Positions 29,406-39,050 of a stretch of 64,000 nucleotides of DNA are shown here, piece after piece. Location: NCBI RefSeq assembly GCF_004297105.1, contig NZ_SCVE01000012.1, positions 496,001 through 560,000 of the forward strand, given 5' to 3'. The stretch is from Herbiconiux sp. (lineage in GTDB: Bacteria; Actinomycetota; Actinomycetes; Actinomycetales; Microbacteriaceae). Below the pieces are notes generated by a model, which saw only the letters and a list, made by a program, of their open reading frames with translations, was not told the origin of the DNA and did not search any database. Within the stretch, counting starts at the first letter, position 1. Each line of letters opens with the position of its first letter. A program made the translations under genes and the position numbers.

Positions 29406-30340
29406 ACGCTCTCTCCGATCCAGCTCGGGGCCGTGTTGGTGGGGAAGTAGCGCTGCCGGACGGCCTCCGAGGTGGCGCTGGTGGCATCCTGAACGCTGTC
29501 CATGTAGCGGGGCAGCTCGTGCAGGATGTCGGTGATGGGGCGGTACTCGAGCTGCGACCGGATCTGGCCGAGCAGTCGCTGCGAATTGTCGGTGACGCCG
29601 AGCCGCTCGTTGCGCGGCGCGAGGTCGCGCAGGCACTGTTCGGCGCGCGAGACGGAGTAGAGGATGCTGCGGGGGAACAACCGGTCGAGCAGCAGGAACT
29701 CGGCCGCGTTGCGAGCGCTCGGCACGCCGCGGTAGGTGCGCAGGTATGACTCGTAGGCGCCGCAGGAGCGGAGGATCGTGGTCCACGAGGGTCCGGATGC
29801 CTCGGTCAGGGAGCGTGTGGCGAGCAGCCGCGCGGTCATGTCGGCACGTTCGATGCTGCGGCCGAGGGTGAAGAAGTGCCAGGCCTCGTCGCGGCTGGCG
29901 CTCGACTCCATGATGCCCACGGCGAGCGCCGCGCGGTCGCGCACCCAGCCGAAGAACTCGTGCGTCTTGTCACCCGAGATCTTGCGCGGCATCTTGGCCC
30001 GGGTGGTGTTGAGGCACTCCCAGAGCTCGGTCGACACGATCTCGCGGGCGCGGCGCGCATTCTCGCGGGCGGCGCCGAGCGAGTAGGCGATGGATGCGGG
30101 GTGCGTGCGGTCGATGGCGAGGGTGGCCAGCACATCGGCTCGGGTGAGGGAGCGCTCGTCGTCGGGAACGTCAGACCCCATCACGCTGAGCAGCGAGCGG
30201 CAGGCGAGGTTCTCCTCGATCCACGGGTCTTCGAGGAGGAGCTGGAGGTGCACGTCGAGGATGCGCGCGGTGCCGTCGGAGCGCTCGATGTAGCGGCCGA
30301 TCCAGAAGAGCGATTCGGCGATGCGGGAGAGCATGGGCAT
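29402..30340 (-). CDS. Alpha-E domain protein
   Basis: 312 residues, all-helical. MLSRIAESLFWIGRYIERSDGTARILDVHL is conserved at the N-terminus of this family (DUF403), and HFFTLGRSIERADMTARLLATR is the second copy of that pattern. Its biochemical role is not known; it always accompanies the permuted ATP-grasp protein. Start ATG 30340 shares one base with the upstream stop (TGATG), and its stop overlaps the transglutaminase start. Confidence 0.85.
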   Translation of the reverse strand: MPMLSRIAESLFWIGRYIERSDGTARILDVHLQLLLEDPWIEENLACRSLLSVMGSDVPDDERSLTRADVLATLAIDRTHPASIAYSLGAARENARRAREIVSTELWECLNTTRAKMPRKISGDKTHEFFGWVRDRAALAVGIMESSASRDEAWHFFTLGRSIERADMTARLLATRSLTEASGPSWTTILRSCGAYESYLRTYRGVPSARNAAEFLLLDRLFPRSILYSVSRAEQCLRDLAPRNERLGVTDNSQRLLGQIRSQLEYRPITDILHELPRYMDSVQDATSATSEAVRQRYFPTNTAPSWIGESV

Positions 30341-32001
30341 CAGAGCACCTCCCCGGCGTCGGCGGTGCCTTGTTGTTGCTGTTGCTGAGCCTGGTCCTGG
30401 TTGCGTGGCCGGTCTTCGGGCGAGTGGTCGGGCTGGTGGCCGATGATCTGGATGGCCTGCGTGTTCGCGGCCTGTTCGGCCACGAGCCCCTGGATGTTGT
30501 GGCCGTCGCTCGAGGAGGAGAGCGGATCGAGGCCCACCACCCAGGTGTCCTTCGATCCGCCGCCCTGCGAGCTGTTGACCACGAGCTGGCCCTCCGGGAG
30601 CGCCACGCGGGTGAGGCCGCCGGGGAGCACCCAGACGTCGGATCCGTCGTTCACCGCGAACGGCCGGAGGTCTGCGTGGCGAGGGCGCATCCCGTCTTCG
30701 ACGAGGGTGGGGATGGTGGAGAGCTGCACCACGGGCTGGGCGATCCAGCCACGGGGGTCGGCGATGAGCCGGGCACGGAGGGTCTCGAGCTCCTTGGGCG
30801 AGGCGTCAGGCCCCACCACGAGACCCTTGCCGCCCGATCCGTCGACCGGTTTCACGACGAGTTCGTCGAGACGGTCGAGCACCTCCTCGAGGGCCCCCGG
30901 GTCTTCGAGCCGCCAGGTGTCGACGTTCGGGATGATGGCCTTCTCGCCCAGGTAGTACTGGATGAGGTCGGGCATGTAGGTGTACACGAGCTTGTCGTCG
31001 GCCACGCCGTTGCCGACCGCGTTGGCGATGGTGACGTTGCCGAGCCGGGCCGCGAGCAGGAGACCCGGGGAGCCGAGCATCGAATCGGCGCGGAACTGCA
31101 GCGGGTCGATGAACTCGTCGTCGACGCGGCGGTAGATGACGTCGACGCGGGTGGGGCCGGCGGTGGTGCGCATCCACACCTTGCCGCCGGAGCAGAAGAG
31201 GTCGCGGCCCTCGACCAGTTCGACGCCCATCAGGCGGGCGAGCAGGGTGTGCTCGAAGTAGGCGGAGTTGTAGACGCCGGGGGTGAGCACGACGACTGTC
31301 GGGTCGTCGATGCCGTCGGGGGCGGATGCGCGCAGCGCCTGCAGGAGCTTGTTCGGGTAGTCGCCGACGGGCCGCACGCGCATGGAGACGAAGAGCTCGG
31401 GGAGGGTCTGCGCCATCACCCGCCTGTTGGAGATGACGTACGAGACACCGGATGGCACGCGCACGTTGTCTTCGAGCACGCGCCAGGCGCCGTTCTCGTC
31501 GCGGATGAGGTCGATGCCCGACACCTGGATGCGCACGTTGTTCGGCGACACGATTCCGGCCGCTTCGCGGTGGAAGTGGTTGCTCGAGCTGATGAGACCG
31601 GCGGGGATGACCCCGTCGCGCACGGCGGCCTGGGAGCCGTAGATGTCGGCGAGGAAGGCCTCGAGCGCCTTGACGCGCTGCTTGATGCCGGCCTCGACGT
31701 CGACCCACTCGCTCTGCGCGATCACGCGCGGCACGGCGTCGAGCGGAAAGGGGCGCTCCTCGCCGGCGAAGTCGAAGGTGACGCCCTGGGCGAGGTAGCT
31801 GCTGGCGAGCGCGTCGGTTCTTCCGCGCAGCTCTTCCTGCGTCATCCGGGCCAGCGCGTTGTAGATGTCTTTGTAGGCCGCGCGGGCCTCGACGGGGTCG
31901 TGCGACTTCGGCTCGGGGAACATCTCGTCCCAGGGATCCGCGCTTCCGCGGCGGGACCTCGGCAGCAGTGTGGCGCCGTAGCCGTCGAACAGGTCAACCA
32001 T
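30340..32001 (-). CDS. Circularly permuted ATP-grasp protein (predicted peptide ligase)
   Basis: 553 residues. SGIDLIRDENGAWRVLEDNVRVPSGVSYV, FCSGGKVWMRTTAGPTRVDVIYRR and VVKPVDGSGGKGLVVGPDAS are hallmarks of the CP-ATP-grasp (DUF404/DUF407) group, with the nucleotide-binding glycine loop late in the chain because of permutation. It probably forms amide bonds using ATP. The C-terminus is a short Gln-rich run (QDQAQQQQQQG), likely disordered. First gene of the trio; a leftward promoter would lie between it and the divergent surface-protein gene at 32087. Confidence 0.87.
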   Translation of the reverse strand: MVDLFDGYGATLLPRSRRGSADPWDEMFPEPKSHDPVEARAAYKDIYNALARMTQEELRGRTDALASSYLAQGVTFDFAGEERPFPLDAVPRVIAQSEWVDVEAGIKQRVKALEAFLADIYGSQAAVRDGVIPAGLISSSNHFHREAAGIVSPNNVRIQVSGIDLIRDENGAWRVLEDNVRVPSGVSYVISNRRVMAQTLPELFVSMRVRPVGDYPNKLLQALRASAPDGIDDPTVVVLTPGVYNSAYFEHTLLARLMGVELVEGRDLFCSGGKVWMRTTAGPTRVDVIYRRVDDEFIDPLQFRADSMLGSPGLLLAARLGNVTIANAVGNGVADDKLVYTYMPDLIQYYLGEKAIIPNVDTWRLEDPGALEEVLDRLDELVVKPVDGSGGKGLVVGPDASPKELETLRARLIADPRGWIAQPVVQLSTIPTLVEDGMRPRHADLRPFAVNDGSDVWVLPGGLTRVALPEGQLVVNSSQGGGSKDTWVVGLDPLSSSSDGHNIQGLVAEQAANTQAIQIIGHQPDHSPEDRPRNQDQAQQQQQQGTADAGEVL

Positions 32002-32086
32002 GGGTGCGACCCTACCGTGGACGTGTTGCGGCGGTGTTTCCGGGATGCGCGTGGCGTTCGCGCATCTTCTGAGCTAACCTCACCCT

Positions 32087-33916
32087 ATGCCAGACGCGAG
32101 TTTTCATCACGTATCCGCCCTAGGCGCGCGTCACAGTCGCCGCCATCGCCCGGCGAGGCTCCTCGCCGGGATCGGTGTGGCGGCGCTCCTCGCCGGCGCG
32201 GGCGCGCTCGGCGGCGGCTCCGCCGCCTTCGGCGCGGCCACCCGCGACATCCTCCTCACCGAACTCGACAGCGTCGTTCCGGTCGACGCACTGGGCGTCA
32301 GCCCTCTTCTCATCGACTCCGGAACCCAGCGCGGGTACGCGATCGACAGCGTCTCGTCCGACCTCCTCGTCTTCGACTTGGCTGGAGGAATGATCACGCC
32401 CATCACATCGGTCGTGCTGGGGCCGGCGTCGGCGGGCCTCGCCCTCGACGAGTCGAGCCACGAGGTGGTCGTGTCCGATCCGATCGGAGCTCTGCTGCGG
32501 GTCGTGGACGGAGATCCCTCCTCGCCCATGGTCAACACCGTCGTCGCTTCCTATGCCACTGGTGGGGGCAGTTCGAACAGTGTCGCCGTCGACTCGGTCA
32601 CGCATCTCGCCTACGTCGCGAACGTCACCACCGATGACGTCAGCGTCATCGATCTCGACTCCGGCTCACGCAGGATCGTGCCGGTGGGCAGCGAACCGAA
32701 CGCGATCGCCGTCGATCCGTCGACCGCGACGGCCTATGTGGCCAGTGCGGAAGACAAGGTGATCTCGACGATCGTCAGAATCACTCCGTCAGACACCATC
32801 CCCATGGCGCTCGCACCGATCACCCTCACCTACTCCGTCGACAGGCTGCTGGTCGGCACCGAGTCCGCCACCGCCCCCTATGAGTACACGATCGAGTCCT
32901 ACGACAGCTCGATGACGAGAACGGAGACGACGGGGCCCCTCGCCGGAATGCCGGGTTCGATCACCGTCGACCCTGGCCTTCGACTCGTCTACGTCACATT
33001 CGGCACCTCGCTCGTCGGTCTCCGGCTCGACACTCTGCAGGGTGAGACACCTGGATCCCTGGTGACGGGCCTGCTGGACAGCGCGACGGTCGACCCGGTG
33101 AGCCATCACGTGTTCACTGTGACCAACACTCGAGCTCGCTCCACACTCACGATGTACGACGTACAGGCCAGCCCACTGCTCGCGGCAACCACCGGCGCGA
33201 CCGCCCAGGTCGGCAGCCCGTTCAGCTACGTCGTCGAGGCCGTCGCCCAACCGGCAGCGAATCAGTTCACCGTCACGAGTGGGGCGCTGCCGCCTGGGCT
33301 CGTGCTGGATGCCGTCACCGGCGAGATCCACGGCACCCCGACAGCCGACGGCAGCTACACCTTCGCGGTCACGGCGTCCAATGGGTTCGGCACTCCCGGC
33401 ACCGGGATCATCAAGATCACCGTGTCGCCCGCGACCCCCTTTCCGCCCGTGATCACCTCGGGGCCTCCACCCGGAGGCACGGTGAACGCGCCCTACTCCT
33501 TCACGGTGACCGCGACGGGCGCCCCTACTCCGTACTTCACCGCCACGGCAAGTGAACTCCCACCCGGCCTCATGCTCGACCGCACGTCAGGCGTCATCTC
33601 AGGTGTTCCGACCACCGCGGGCAGTTGGACGTTCATTCTGACGGCGTCGACGGGCATCTACATCACGTATGAGGAGTACACGATCGTGATCGCCGCGGCA
33701 GATCCCGTGCCGACACCCACCCCGACCCCGTCGCCGACGGCCTCGACCGCGCCCGTGCAGCCTGCCGCCTCCGGCGGCTCGTCGGGCACTCCCCACGCGC
33801 TGGCGAGCACGGGTGCTGCCGACAGTAGCCCGGTGGCTGGTATCGCGCTCGGTGTTCTGGTGCTCGGTGCCGCCCTGGTCCTCACGCGACGCCTCACGGC
33901 GAGAACCCGCAGTTGA
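32087..33916 (+). CDS. Sortase-anchored beta-propeller/Ig-like surface protein
   Basis: 609 residues. A basic start and hydrophobic stretch (LLAGIGVAALLAGAGALGGG) form the signal peptide. About residues 55-350 contain YVTN-type propeller repeats (NSVAVDSVTHLAYVANVTTD, then NAIAVDPSTATAYVAS). Two putative-Ig (He_PIG) repeats follow, each with PPGLxLDxxTGxIxGxP. Then a Pro/Thr linker, LASTG at residues 572-576, a membrane segment and an Arg-rich tail: a sortase-E-type LAxTG anchor. It is probably an exposed adhesin or binding protein. Leaderless start: TAACCT 32075-32080, ATG 32087. Confidence 0.85.
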   Translation: MPDASFHHVSALGARHSRRHRPARLLAGIGVAALLAGAGALGGGSAAFGAATRDILLTELDSVVPVDALGVSPLLIDSGTQRGYAIDSVSSDLLVFDLAGGMITPITSVVLGPASAGLALDESSHEVVVSDPIGALLRVVDGDPSSPMVNTVVASYATGGGSSNSVAVDSVTHLAYVANVTTDDVSVIDLDSGSRRIVPVGSEPNAIAVDPSTATAYVASAEDKVISTIVRITPSDTIPMALAPITLTYSVDRLLVGTESATAPYEYTIESYDSSMTRTETTGPLAGMPGSITVDPGLRLVYVTFGTSLVGLRLDTLQGETPGSLVTGLLDSATVDPVSHHVFTVTNTRARSTLTMYDVQASPLLAATTGATAQVGSPFSYVVEAVAQPAANQFTVTSGALPPGLVLDAVTGEIHGTPTADGSYTFAVTASNGFGTPGTGIIKITVSPATPFPPVITSGPPPGGTVNAPYSFTVTATGAPTPYFTATASELPPGLMLDRTSGVISGVPTTAGSWTFILTASTGIYITYEEYTIVIAAADPVPTPTPTPSPTASTAPVQPAASGGSSGTPHALASTGAADSSPVAGIALGVLVLGAALVLTRRLTARTRS

Positions 33917-33977
33917 CCACCGCGCGGCCCGCCGACGCAGCGGGCCGCGCACTCATCCCGGGCACGAACGCCGACAG

Positions 33978-34034
33978 CGCCAAACGAGACGAAAACCTCG
34001 GCCACCGAGCCGCCGGTCTTCGTCTCGTTTGGCG
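33978..34034. terminator. Strong hairpin between convergent genes
   Basis: CGCCAAACGAGACGAA (33978-33993) pairs perfectly with 34019-34034 over 16 bp, with an inner CTCGG/CCGAG hairpin. It lies between the surface protein and the convergent LacI gene. Its right foot runs into CGTTGTCCAC, shared with the hairpin at 60745. Confidence 0.7.
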
Positions 34035-34056
34035 TTGTCCACCTCGAGGATGGTGG

Positions 34057-34068
34057 TGAAACGATTCA
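34057..34068. promoter_or_regulatory. Rhamnose-regulator-type operator site 1 (TGAAACGATTCA)
   Basis: Best match to the near-palindrome TGAAWCGWTTCA shared by three other sites in the rhamnose locus. It is oddly placed 57 nt beyond the stop of the LacI gene, where it controls no obvious start. Confidence 0.55.
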
Positions 34069-34124
34069 GGCCCCGGGGGATTCAGTCCGGTGCGGGGGTG
34101 GAGCAGCGGGGCGTCCCGGCCGGC

Positions 34125-35138
34125 TCAGCCCGGTGAGACGGTCGAGGCCCGCACCACCAGCTCCGGCTGGAACACCACGTGGCGGTAGTCACGCAGCCCG
34201 GGATCGGCGATCTCGGCCATGAGGAGCTCCGTCGCCGTGCGGCCCATCTCCCAAGCCGGCTGGCGGATCGACGTGATGGGGATGGCCGCGTTCGCCGCGA
34301 AGTAGATGTCGTCGTAGCCGATGATCGCGATGTCGTCGGGCACCCGCACCCCCGCATGCGTGAGCGCCTGCAGAACCCCGAGGGCGATGAGGTCGTTCGC
34401 CGCGAACACGGCGTCGGGCCGATCGGCGGGCGCCAACGCGAGCAGCTGCTCGGCGCCCACCCGCCCCGCATCGGCACGCATCGTGTCGAGTTCGACCATG
34501 CGGATGGGCCGGGCCCCCCGCTCACTGATCGCGTCGCGGGCGCCCCGCGACCGGTCGGCCACCTGCAGCACGGCCTTCGGTCCCCCGACGAACGCGAGCT
34601 TCGTGCGGCCCACGTCGAGCAGGTGCTCGACGGCGAGCTGGCCACCGCGCTGGTCATCGACCGACACCGAGCTGAACGTTCGCGCGTTCTCATGACGGTC
34701 GACCAAGACGACCGGCGAACCCCGATCCCGCAGGCGTTCGAGGCGGGAGAGCACGTTCCCCACCGGAGTGATCAGCAGACCCGACACGCGCTGCTCCTCG
34801 AACAGATCGAGGTAGCTGAGTTCACGGGCCGAGTCCTCGCCGCTGTTGCCCAGGATGAGCGACCGCCCGTGCTGACTGAGGGCGTCTTCGGCACCGCGCG
34901 CGATGTCGGTGAAGAAGGGGTTCGAGACATCCAGCACCATGATGCCGACCGTGCGGCTCTGACCCACACGCAACTGCCGCGCCGCATCGTTGCGGATGAA
35001 CCCCAGCTTGTCGATGGCGTCGTGCACGCGTCTCGCGGTCTCGGGGGCGACACGCTTCGACTGGTTCAGCACGTTGGACACCGTGCCGACGGAAACCCCC
35101 GCCAAGGCGGCGACGTCTCGCACATTGGCCGCTGCCAT
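34125..35138 (-). CDS. LacI-family regulator of the rhamnose locus
   Basis: 337 residues: helix-turn-helix NVRDVAALAGVSVGTVSNVLNQ, hinge RNDAARQLRVGQSRTVGIMV, and a sugar-binding domain ending IIGYDDIYFAANAAIPITSIRQP. It is divergent from the rhamnose-type ABC genes and its gene is flanked by TGAAWCGWTTCA sites, so it likely represses the transporter and isomerase genes, with a rhamnose-derived inducer. Start ATG 35138 follows GAGGTGGG; an upstream in-frame start at 35162 is less likely. Confidence 0.87.
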   Translation of the reverse strand: MAAANVRDVAALAGVSVGTVSNVLNQSKRVAPETARRVHDAIDKLGFIRNDAARQLRVGQSRTVGIMVLDVSNPFFTDIARGAEDALSQHGRSLILGNSGEDSARELSYLDLFEEQRVSGLLITPVGNVLSRLERLRDRGSPVVLVDRHENARTFSSVSVDDQRGGQLAVEHLLDVGRTKLAFVGGPKAVLQVADRSRGARDAISERGARPIRMVELDTMRADAGRVGAEQLLALAPADRPDAVFAANDLIALGVLQALTHAGVRVPDDIAIIGYDDIYFAANAAIPITSIRQPAWEMGRTATELLMAEIADPGLRDYRHVVFQPELVVRASTVSPG

Positions 35139-35170
35139 ACCCACCTCACCGTGATCGAACACTGCTCATG

Positions 35171-35182
35171 TAGAACGTTTCA
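35171..35182. promoter_or_regulatory. LacI operator-like site 2 (TAGAACGTTTCA)
   Basis: Matches TGAAWCGWTTCA at 10 of 12 positions, 33 nt upstream of the LacI start. Suggests autoregulation. Confidence 0.45.
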
Positions 35183-35280
35183 TGAGGATAGCGGACGGAC
35201 CCCATCAGACGGCAGGGTTGGGATCCAACTCGCCCCGACCGGCATTCGTGCGGCGCGACGCTAACGATTTGGCTTCCGGC

Positions 35281-35310
35281 TTGACGCCGTCGAATCGCTG
35301 CCCGTAAAGT
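35281..35310 (+). promoter_or_regulatory. Promoter of the rhamnose transporter operon
   Basis: TTGACG (35281-35286) and TAAAGT (35305-35310) with an 18-nt spacer. Transcription would start near 35317, just before operator site 3, so bound LacI would block the start. Confidence 0.65.
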
Positions 35311-35326
35311 CTTCCCAGACCCAAAT

Positions 35327-35338
35327 TTAAACGATTCA
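35327..35338. promoter_or_regulatory. LacI operator site 3 (TTAAACGATTCA)
   Basis: Eleven of 12 match to TGAAACGATTCA, about 10 nt after the predicted transcription start and 36 nt before the ABC ATPase start. Confidence 0.65.
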
Positions 35339-35373
35339 CTTTCAAACCTCGATGTGGAGGTGGTGGGTAGCCA

Positions 35374-36936
35374 ATGGCGACTGACCCCTATACCGAACCG
35401 ACGAACGCGGGCACGCCCGCACCGACTCCTGTGCTCTCGCTCCTCGGCGCCAGCAAGACCTTCGGCCCTGTCGTGGCCCTGGCCGATGGCACCATCCAGC
35501 TCGTGCCGGGTGAGATCCACGCCCTCGTGGGCGAGAACGGCGCCGGCAAGTCGACGCTCGTGAAGATCCTCGCGGGGGTGCACCAGCCGGATGGCGGCCA
35601 GTTCCGCGTCTCCGGCGACGACGTCAGCTTCCGCACCCCTGCCGACAGCAAGGCTGCCGGCATCTCCGTGATCTACCAGGAGCCCACGCTCTTCCCCGAC
35701 CTCACGGTCGCGGAGAACATCTTCATCGGCCGCCAGCCTCGAGGACGCGCCGGCTTGATCAACCGGGGTGAGATGCGCCGCCAGGCGCGCGAGCTCTTCG
35801 CCCGACTCGGTGTGCCCATCGATCCCGACCGCGTGGCCGAGGGCCTCTCGATCGCCGATCAGCAGATCATCGAGATCGCGAAGGCCATCTCGCTCGACGC
35901 CAAGGTGCTCGTGATGGATGAACCCACGGCGGCGCTCTCCGGCGTCGAGGTGGAGCGTCTCTTCGGTGTCGCCCGGTCGCTTCGCGAACGGGGGGCCGGC
36001 ATCCTCTTCATCTCGCACCGGTTCGAGGAGGTGTTCGCGCTGTGCGACCGCATCACCGTGATGCGCGACGGCCGATACATCTCCACCCATGTCACCGCGG
36101 ATGTCACCGTCGACGAGATCGTGCGCGAGATGGTGGGCCGCAACATCGACGCGCTCTTCCCCAAGTCGGAGGCCGCGATCGGCGAGACCGTGCTGAAGGT
36201 CGAGGGACTCGGGCGCGCCGGCGTCTTCCGCGACATCGACTTCGAGGTCAAGGCGGGCGAGATCGTGGCCCTCTCCGGGCTCGTGGGCGCCGGCCGCACC
36301 GAGGTGGCCCGCGCCGTCTTCGGCATCGACAGGTACGACCAGGGTACGGTGACCCTCGACGGCAAGGCCCTCAAGCCGCACAGCCCGCAGGCCGCGATCG
36401 ACGCCGGCATCGGCTTCGTGCCCGAAGACCGCCGCAAGCAGGGCCTCGTGATGGACCTCTCCGTGGCCAAGAACGCCACGCTCACCCTCCGCAAGTCGCT
36501 CGCGACGTTCGGCCTCATCAACGGCCGCACCGAGCGCCGGGTGGCCGAGGACTGGTCGAAACGCCTCCAGGTGAAGACCGGATCTCAGGACTACGCGGTC
36601 TCGACCCTCTCCGGCGGAAACCAGCAGAAGGTCGTGATCGCCAAGTGGCTCGCCACCGAGCCCCGCCTGCTGATCGTCGACGAGCCCACCCGCGGCATCG
36701 ACGTCGGCACGAAGTCCGAGGTGCACCGGCTGCTCTCCGATCTCGCCGGGCGCGGCATCGCCATCCTGATGATCTCGTCCGAGCTCCCCGAGGTGCTCGG
36801 CATGGCCGACCGCGTGCTCGTCATGCACGAGGGACGCATCACCGCCCAGATCGACCGCGAGGCGGCCACGGCAGAACGCGTGATGCACGCCGCGACCGCC
36901 TCGGTGAACCTCGCCACCGAAGGGACAGCGTCATGA
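35374..36936 (+). CDS. rhaT: Sugar ABC transporter ATP-binding protein, rhamnose type
   Basis: 520 residues with two fused ABC domains (RbsA form). First domain: Walker [10 protein letters not shown] at residues 53-61, Walker [12 protein letters not shown]. Second domain: LSGGNQQK signature and [14 protein letters not shown], with a degenerate Walker A (GLVGAGRTE) as usual in this family. It powers import with the two permeases and binding protein that follow. Start ATG 35374 after GGAGGTGG. The rhamnose assignment rests on the downstream rhaI and locus context. Confidence 0.87.
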   Translation: MATDPYTEPTNAGTPAPTPVLSLLGASKTFGPVVALADGTIQLVPGEIHALVGENGAGKSTLVKILAGVHQPDGGQFRVSGDDVSFRTPADSKAAGISVIYQEPTLFPDLTVAENIFIGRQPRGRAGLINRGEMRRQARELFARLGVPIDPDRVAEGLSIADQQIIEIAKAISLDAKVLVMDEPTAALSGVEVERLFGVARSLRERGAGILFISHRFEEVFALCDRITVMRDGRYISTHVTADVTVDEIVREMVGRNIDALFPKSEAAIGETVLKVEGLGRAGVFRDIDFEVKAGEIVALSGLVGAGRTEVARAVFGIDRYDQGTVTLDGKALKPHSPQAAIDAGIGFVPEDRRKQGLVMDLSVAKNATLTLRKSLATFGLINGRTERRVAEDWSKRLQVKTGSQDYAVSTLSGGNQQKVVIAKWLATEPRLLIVDEPTRGIDVGTKSEVHRLLSDLAGRGIAILMISSELPEVLGMADRVLVMHEGRITAQIDREAATAERVMHAATASVNLATEGTAS

Positions 36937-37970
36937 CCACCACCACCGTCCTCTCGGAGAAGACCCCGGCGCACGAGAGACGCAATCCCGTTGCAGCCTT
37001 CGTCCGCCAGCGCGAGATCCCCGTCGCCGCCGCGCTCGTGGCGCTCGTGCTGATCACCTTCGCGATCAACCCGCTGTTCCTCTCCCCTCAGAGCGTCAAA
37101 GACCTGCTGCTCAACGCGACCATCATGATCATCCTGGCCGTGGGTCAGGCGCTCGTGGTGATCACCCGCAACGTCGACCTCTCCATCGGGTCGATCGTGG
37201 GCCTCGTGGCCTTCGGCACGGGCTCTCTCTTCAACATCGCGCCCGGGATGCCCATCCCGCTCGTGTTCCTCATCGGGATCGTGTTCGGCGGGCTGCTCGG
37301 CGCGGTGAACGGCCTGCTGGTGACCCTCGCCAAGGTGCCCGCGCTGGTGATCACGCTCGGCACGATGTACATCTACCGCGGCATCCTCTCCACCTGGGCC
37401 GGCAGCAAGCAGTACTTCTCGGGCGACAACCCCAAGGAGTTCGGCAACCTCTCGGTCGACACCTTCTTCGGCTTCCCGATCATCACGATCATGGCCGTGG
37501 TCGTCGTGGTGGTGGTGGCCGTCATCCTCGGCTTCCGCCGCGGTGGCCGCGACCTCTACGCCATCGGCTCCGACCCGGATGCCGCCAAGCTGTTCGGCAT
37601 CCCGACGGGCCGCCGGGTGATGGCCGCCTTCATCGCCTGCGGTGCTCTGACGGGCCTGGCCGGCATCCTCTACGCCTCCCGCTACAACTCGGTCGGTGCT
37701 CTGACCGGATCCGGCCTCGAGCTCGACGTGGTGGCGGCGGTCGTGGTGGGCGGTGTCGCCATCTTCGGCGGCTCGGGCACCGTGGTCGGCGCCGCGATCG
37801 GCGCCGTGCTGCTCAGCACCATCACCTCCTCGCTCACCGCCACCCGCGTCGACAAGTTCTGGCAGCAGGCCATCGTCGGTGTGCTGATCCTGGCGGCCAT
37901 CGTGATCGACCGCGTGGTGAGCATCCGAAATACCCGCAAGCTCCGAGTCAAGGAGGCCCGTGATGTCTGA
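36933..37970 (+). CDS. rhaP: Sugar ABC transporter permease 1
   Basis: 345 residues, an RbsC/XylH-type (BPD_transp_2) permease with about 9-10 hydrophobic segments. The conserved block [24 protein letters not shown] and the EAA-like region [19 protein letters not shown] are present. ATG overlaps the ATPase stop (ATGA). It forms the membrane channel with the second permease. Confidence 0.87.
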   Translation: MTTTTVLSEKTPAHERRNPVAAFVRQREIPVAAALVALVLITFAINPLFLSPQSVKDLLLNATIMIILAVGQALVVITRNVDLSIGSIVGLVAFGTGSLFNIAPGMPIPLVFLIGIVFGGLLGAVNGLLVTLAKVPALVITLGTMYIYRGILSTWAGSKQYFSGDNPKEFGNLSVDTFFGFPIITIMAVVVVVVVAVILGFRRGGRDLYAIGSDPDAAKLFGIPTGRRVMAAFIACGALTGLAGILYASRYNSVGALTGSGLELDVVAAVVVGGVAIFGGSGTVVGAAIGAVLLSTITSSLTATRVDKFWQQAIVGVLILAAIVIDRVVSIRNTRKLRVKEARDV

Positions 37971-39018
37971 GACGCTCATCGATACGAGCGCCGCCCCGAA
38001 GCGCGGCCTCCCGCGCTGGCTGCGCGGCAACGACGCCATCATCTTCGCGGTGCTCCTCGTGGTGATCCTCGTCTCCTGCATCTCGGTGAAGAACTTCGCG
38101 AGCACGCTGACCGTGGGGTTCCTCCTCATCCAGATCGTGCCGATCATCCTCATCGCGATGCCGATGGCCCTCGTGATCATCTCCGGGGAGATCGACCTCT
38201 CGGTGGCCAGCACGGCCGGGCTCACCAGCGCCGTCATGGGTGTGCTCTGGCGCGACAGTGGTCTGGACATCGGCATCGTCATCGTGCTCTGCCTCCTCGT
38301 GGGCGTGGCCGCCGGGGCGTTCAACGGCTTCCTCATCACCACGCTCGGGCTGCCGTCCCTCGCCGTCACCATCGGCACCCTGGCGCTGTACCGCGGCCTG
38401 GCGCTCGTGGTGATCGGCGACGGCAAGGTGTCGAACTTCCCCACCTGGCTCACCGATCTCTCGACCGCGAAGATCGGCGCCACCGGCATCCCCGTGGTGA
38501 TGATCCTGGTGCTCGTGGTGATCGCCTTCTTCGGCGTCCTGCTGCACTTCACCCCGTTCGGCCGTGGGCTCTACGCACTCGGGTTCAGCAAGGAGGCCGC
38601 GACCTTCGTCGGCATCCGGGTCGGGCACGCGAAGTTCTGGCTGTTCGTCGCCACCGGCCTGGTCTCGAGCCTCGTGGGCGTCTACTGGACGCTGCGCTTC
38701 GCGAGCGCAGGGCCCGACAACGCCACCGGCATCGAGCTCAGCGTCATCGCGGCGGTGCTGCTCGGTGGGGTCTCGATCTTCGGTGGCAAGGGCACCATCC
38801 CCGGTGTCGTCGCCGGCGTGCTGCTCATCGGCACCCTCACCTACGCCCTGCGGCTCGCGAAGGTACCCGAGACCACTCTCACCATCGTCACGGGTGCCTT
38901 GCTCGTGATCTCCGTCGTCGGCCCCAGCCTCACCGGCTGGATCCGGGAGCGCATCCGGCTGGCCCGGGTTCGCAGAGAAGTCCAGAGGTTGTCCACCTCC
39001 GGTCACATCAGCGCCTAA
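37963..39018 (+). CDS. rhaQ: Sugar ABC transporter permease 2
   Basis: 351 residues, again BPD_transp_2. MALVIISGEIDLSVASTAGL and YALGFSKEAATFVGIRVGHAKF are the conserved blocks. ATG 37963 follows AAGGAGG by 6 nt and overlaps the previous gene by 8 nt; a GTG at 37960 is also possible. Two non-identical permeases are typical of RhaPQ-type rhamnose systems, whereas the ribose type uses a homodimer. Confidence 0.87.
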   Translation: MSETLIDTSAAPKRGLPRWLRGNDAIIFAVLLVVILVSCISVKNFASTLTVGFLLIQIVPIILIAMPMALVIISGEIDLSVASTAGLTSAVMGVLWRDSGLDIGIVIVLCLLVGVAAGAFNGFLITTLGLPSLAVTIGTLALYRGLALVVIGDGKVSNFPTWLTDLSTAKIGATGIPVVMILVLVVIAFFGVLLHFTPFGRGLYALGFSKEAATFVGIRVGHAKFWLFVATGLVSSLVGVYWTLRFASAGPDNATGIELSVIAAVLLGGVSIFGGKGTIPGVVAGVLLIGTLTYALRLAKVPETTLTIVTGALLVISVVGPSLTGWIRERIRLARVRREVQRLSTSGHISA

Positions 39019-39050
39019 CGCACCAGGCGTGCCCTAAGAAAGGAAGAACA

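Noticed and set aside
30340..30400. CAG/CAA run as a microsatellite or frameshift site
   Set aside because: It codes a short in-frame poly-Gln tail at the end of the ATP-grasp protein with the stop and next start intact.
35146..36888. 580-codon minus-strand frame opposite the rhamnose ATPase
   Set aside because: Antisense shadow of a two-domain ABC ATPase with all motifs present on the plus strand.
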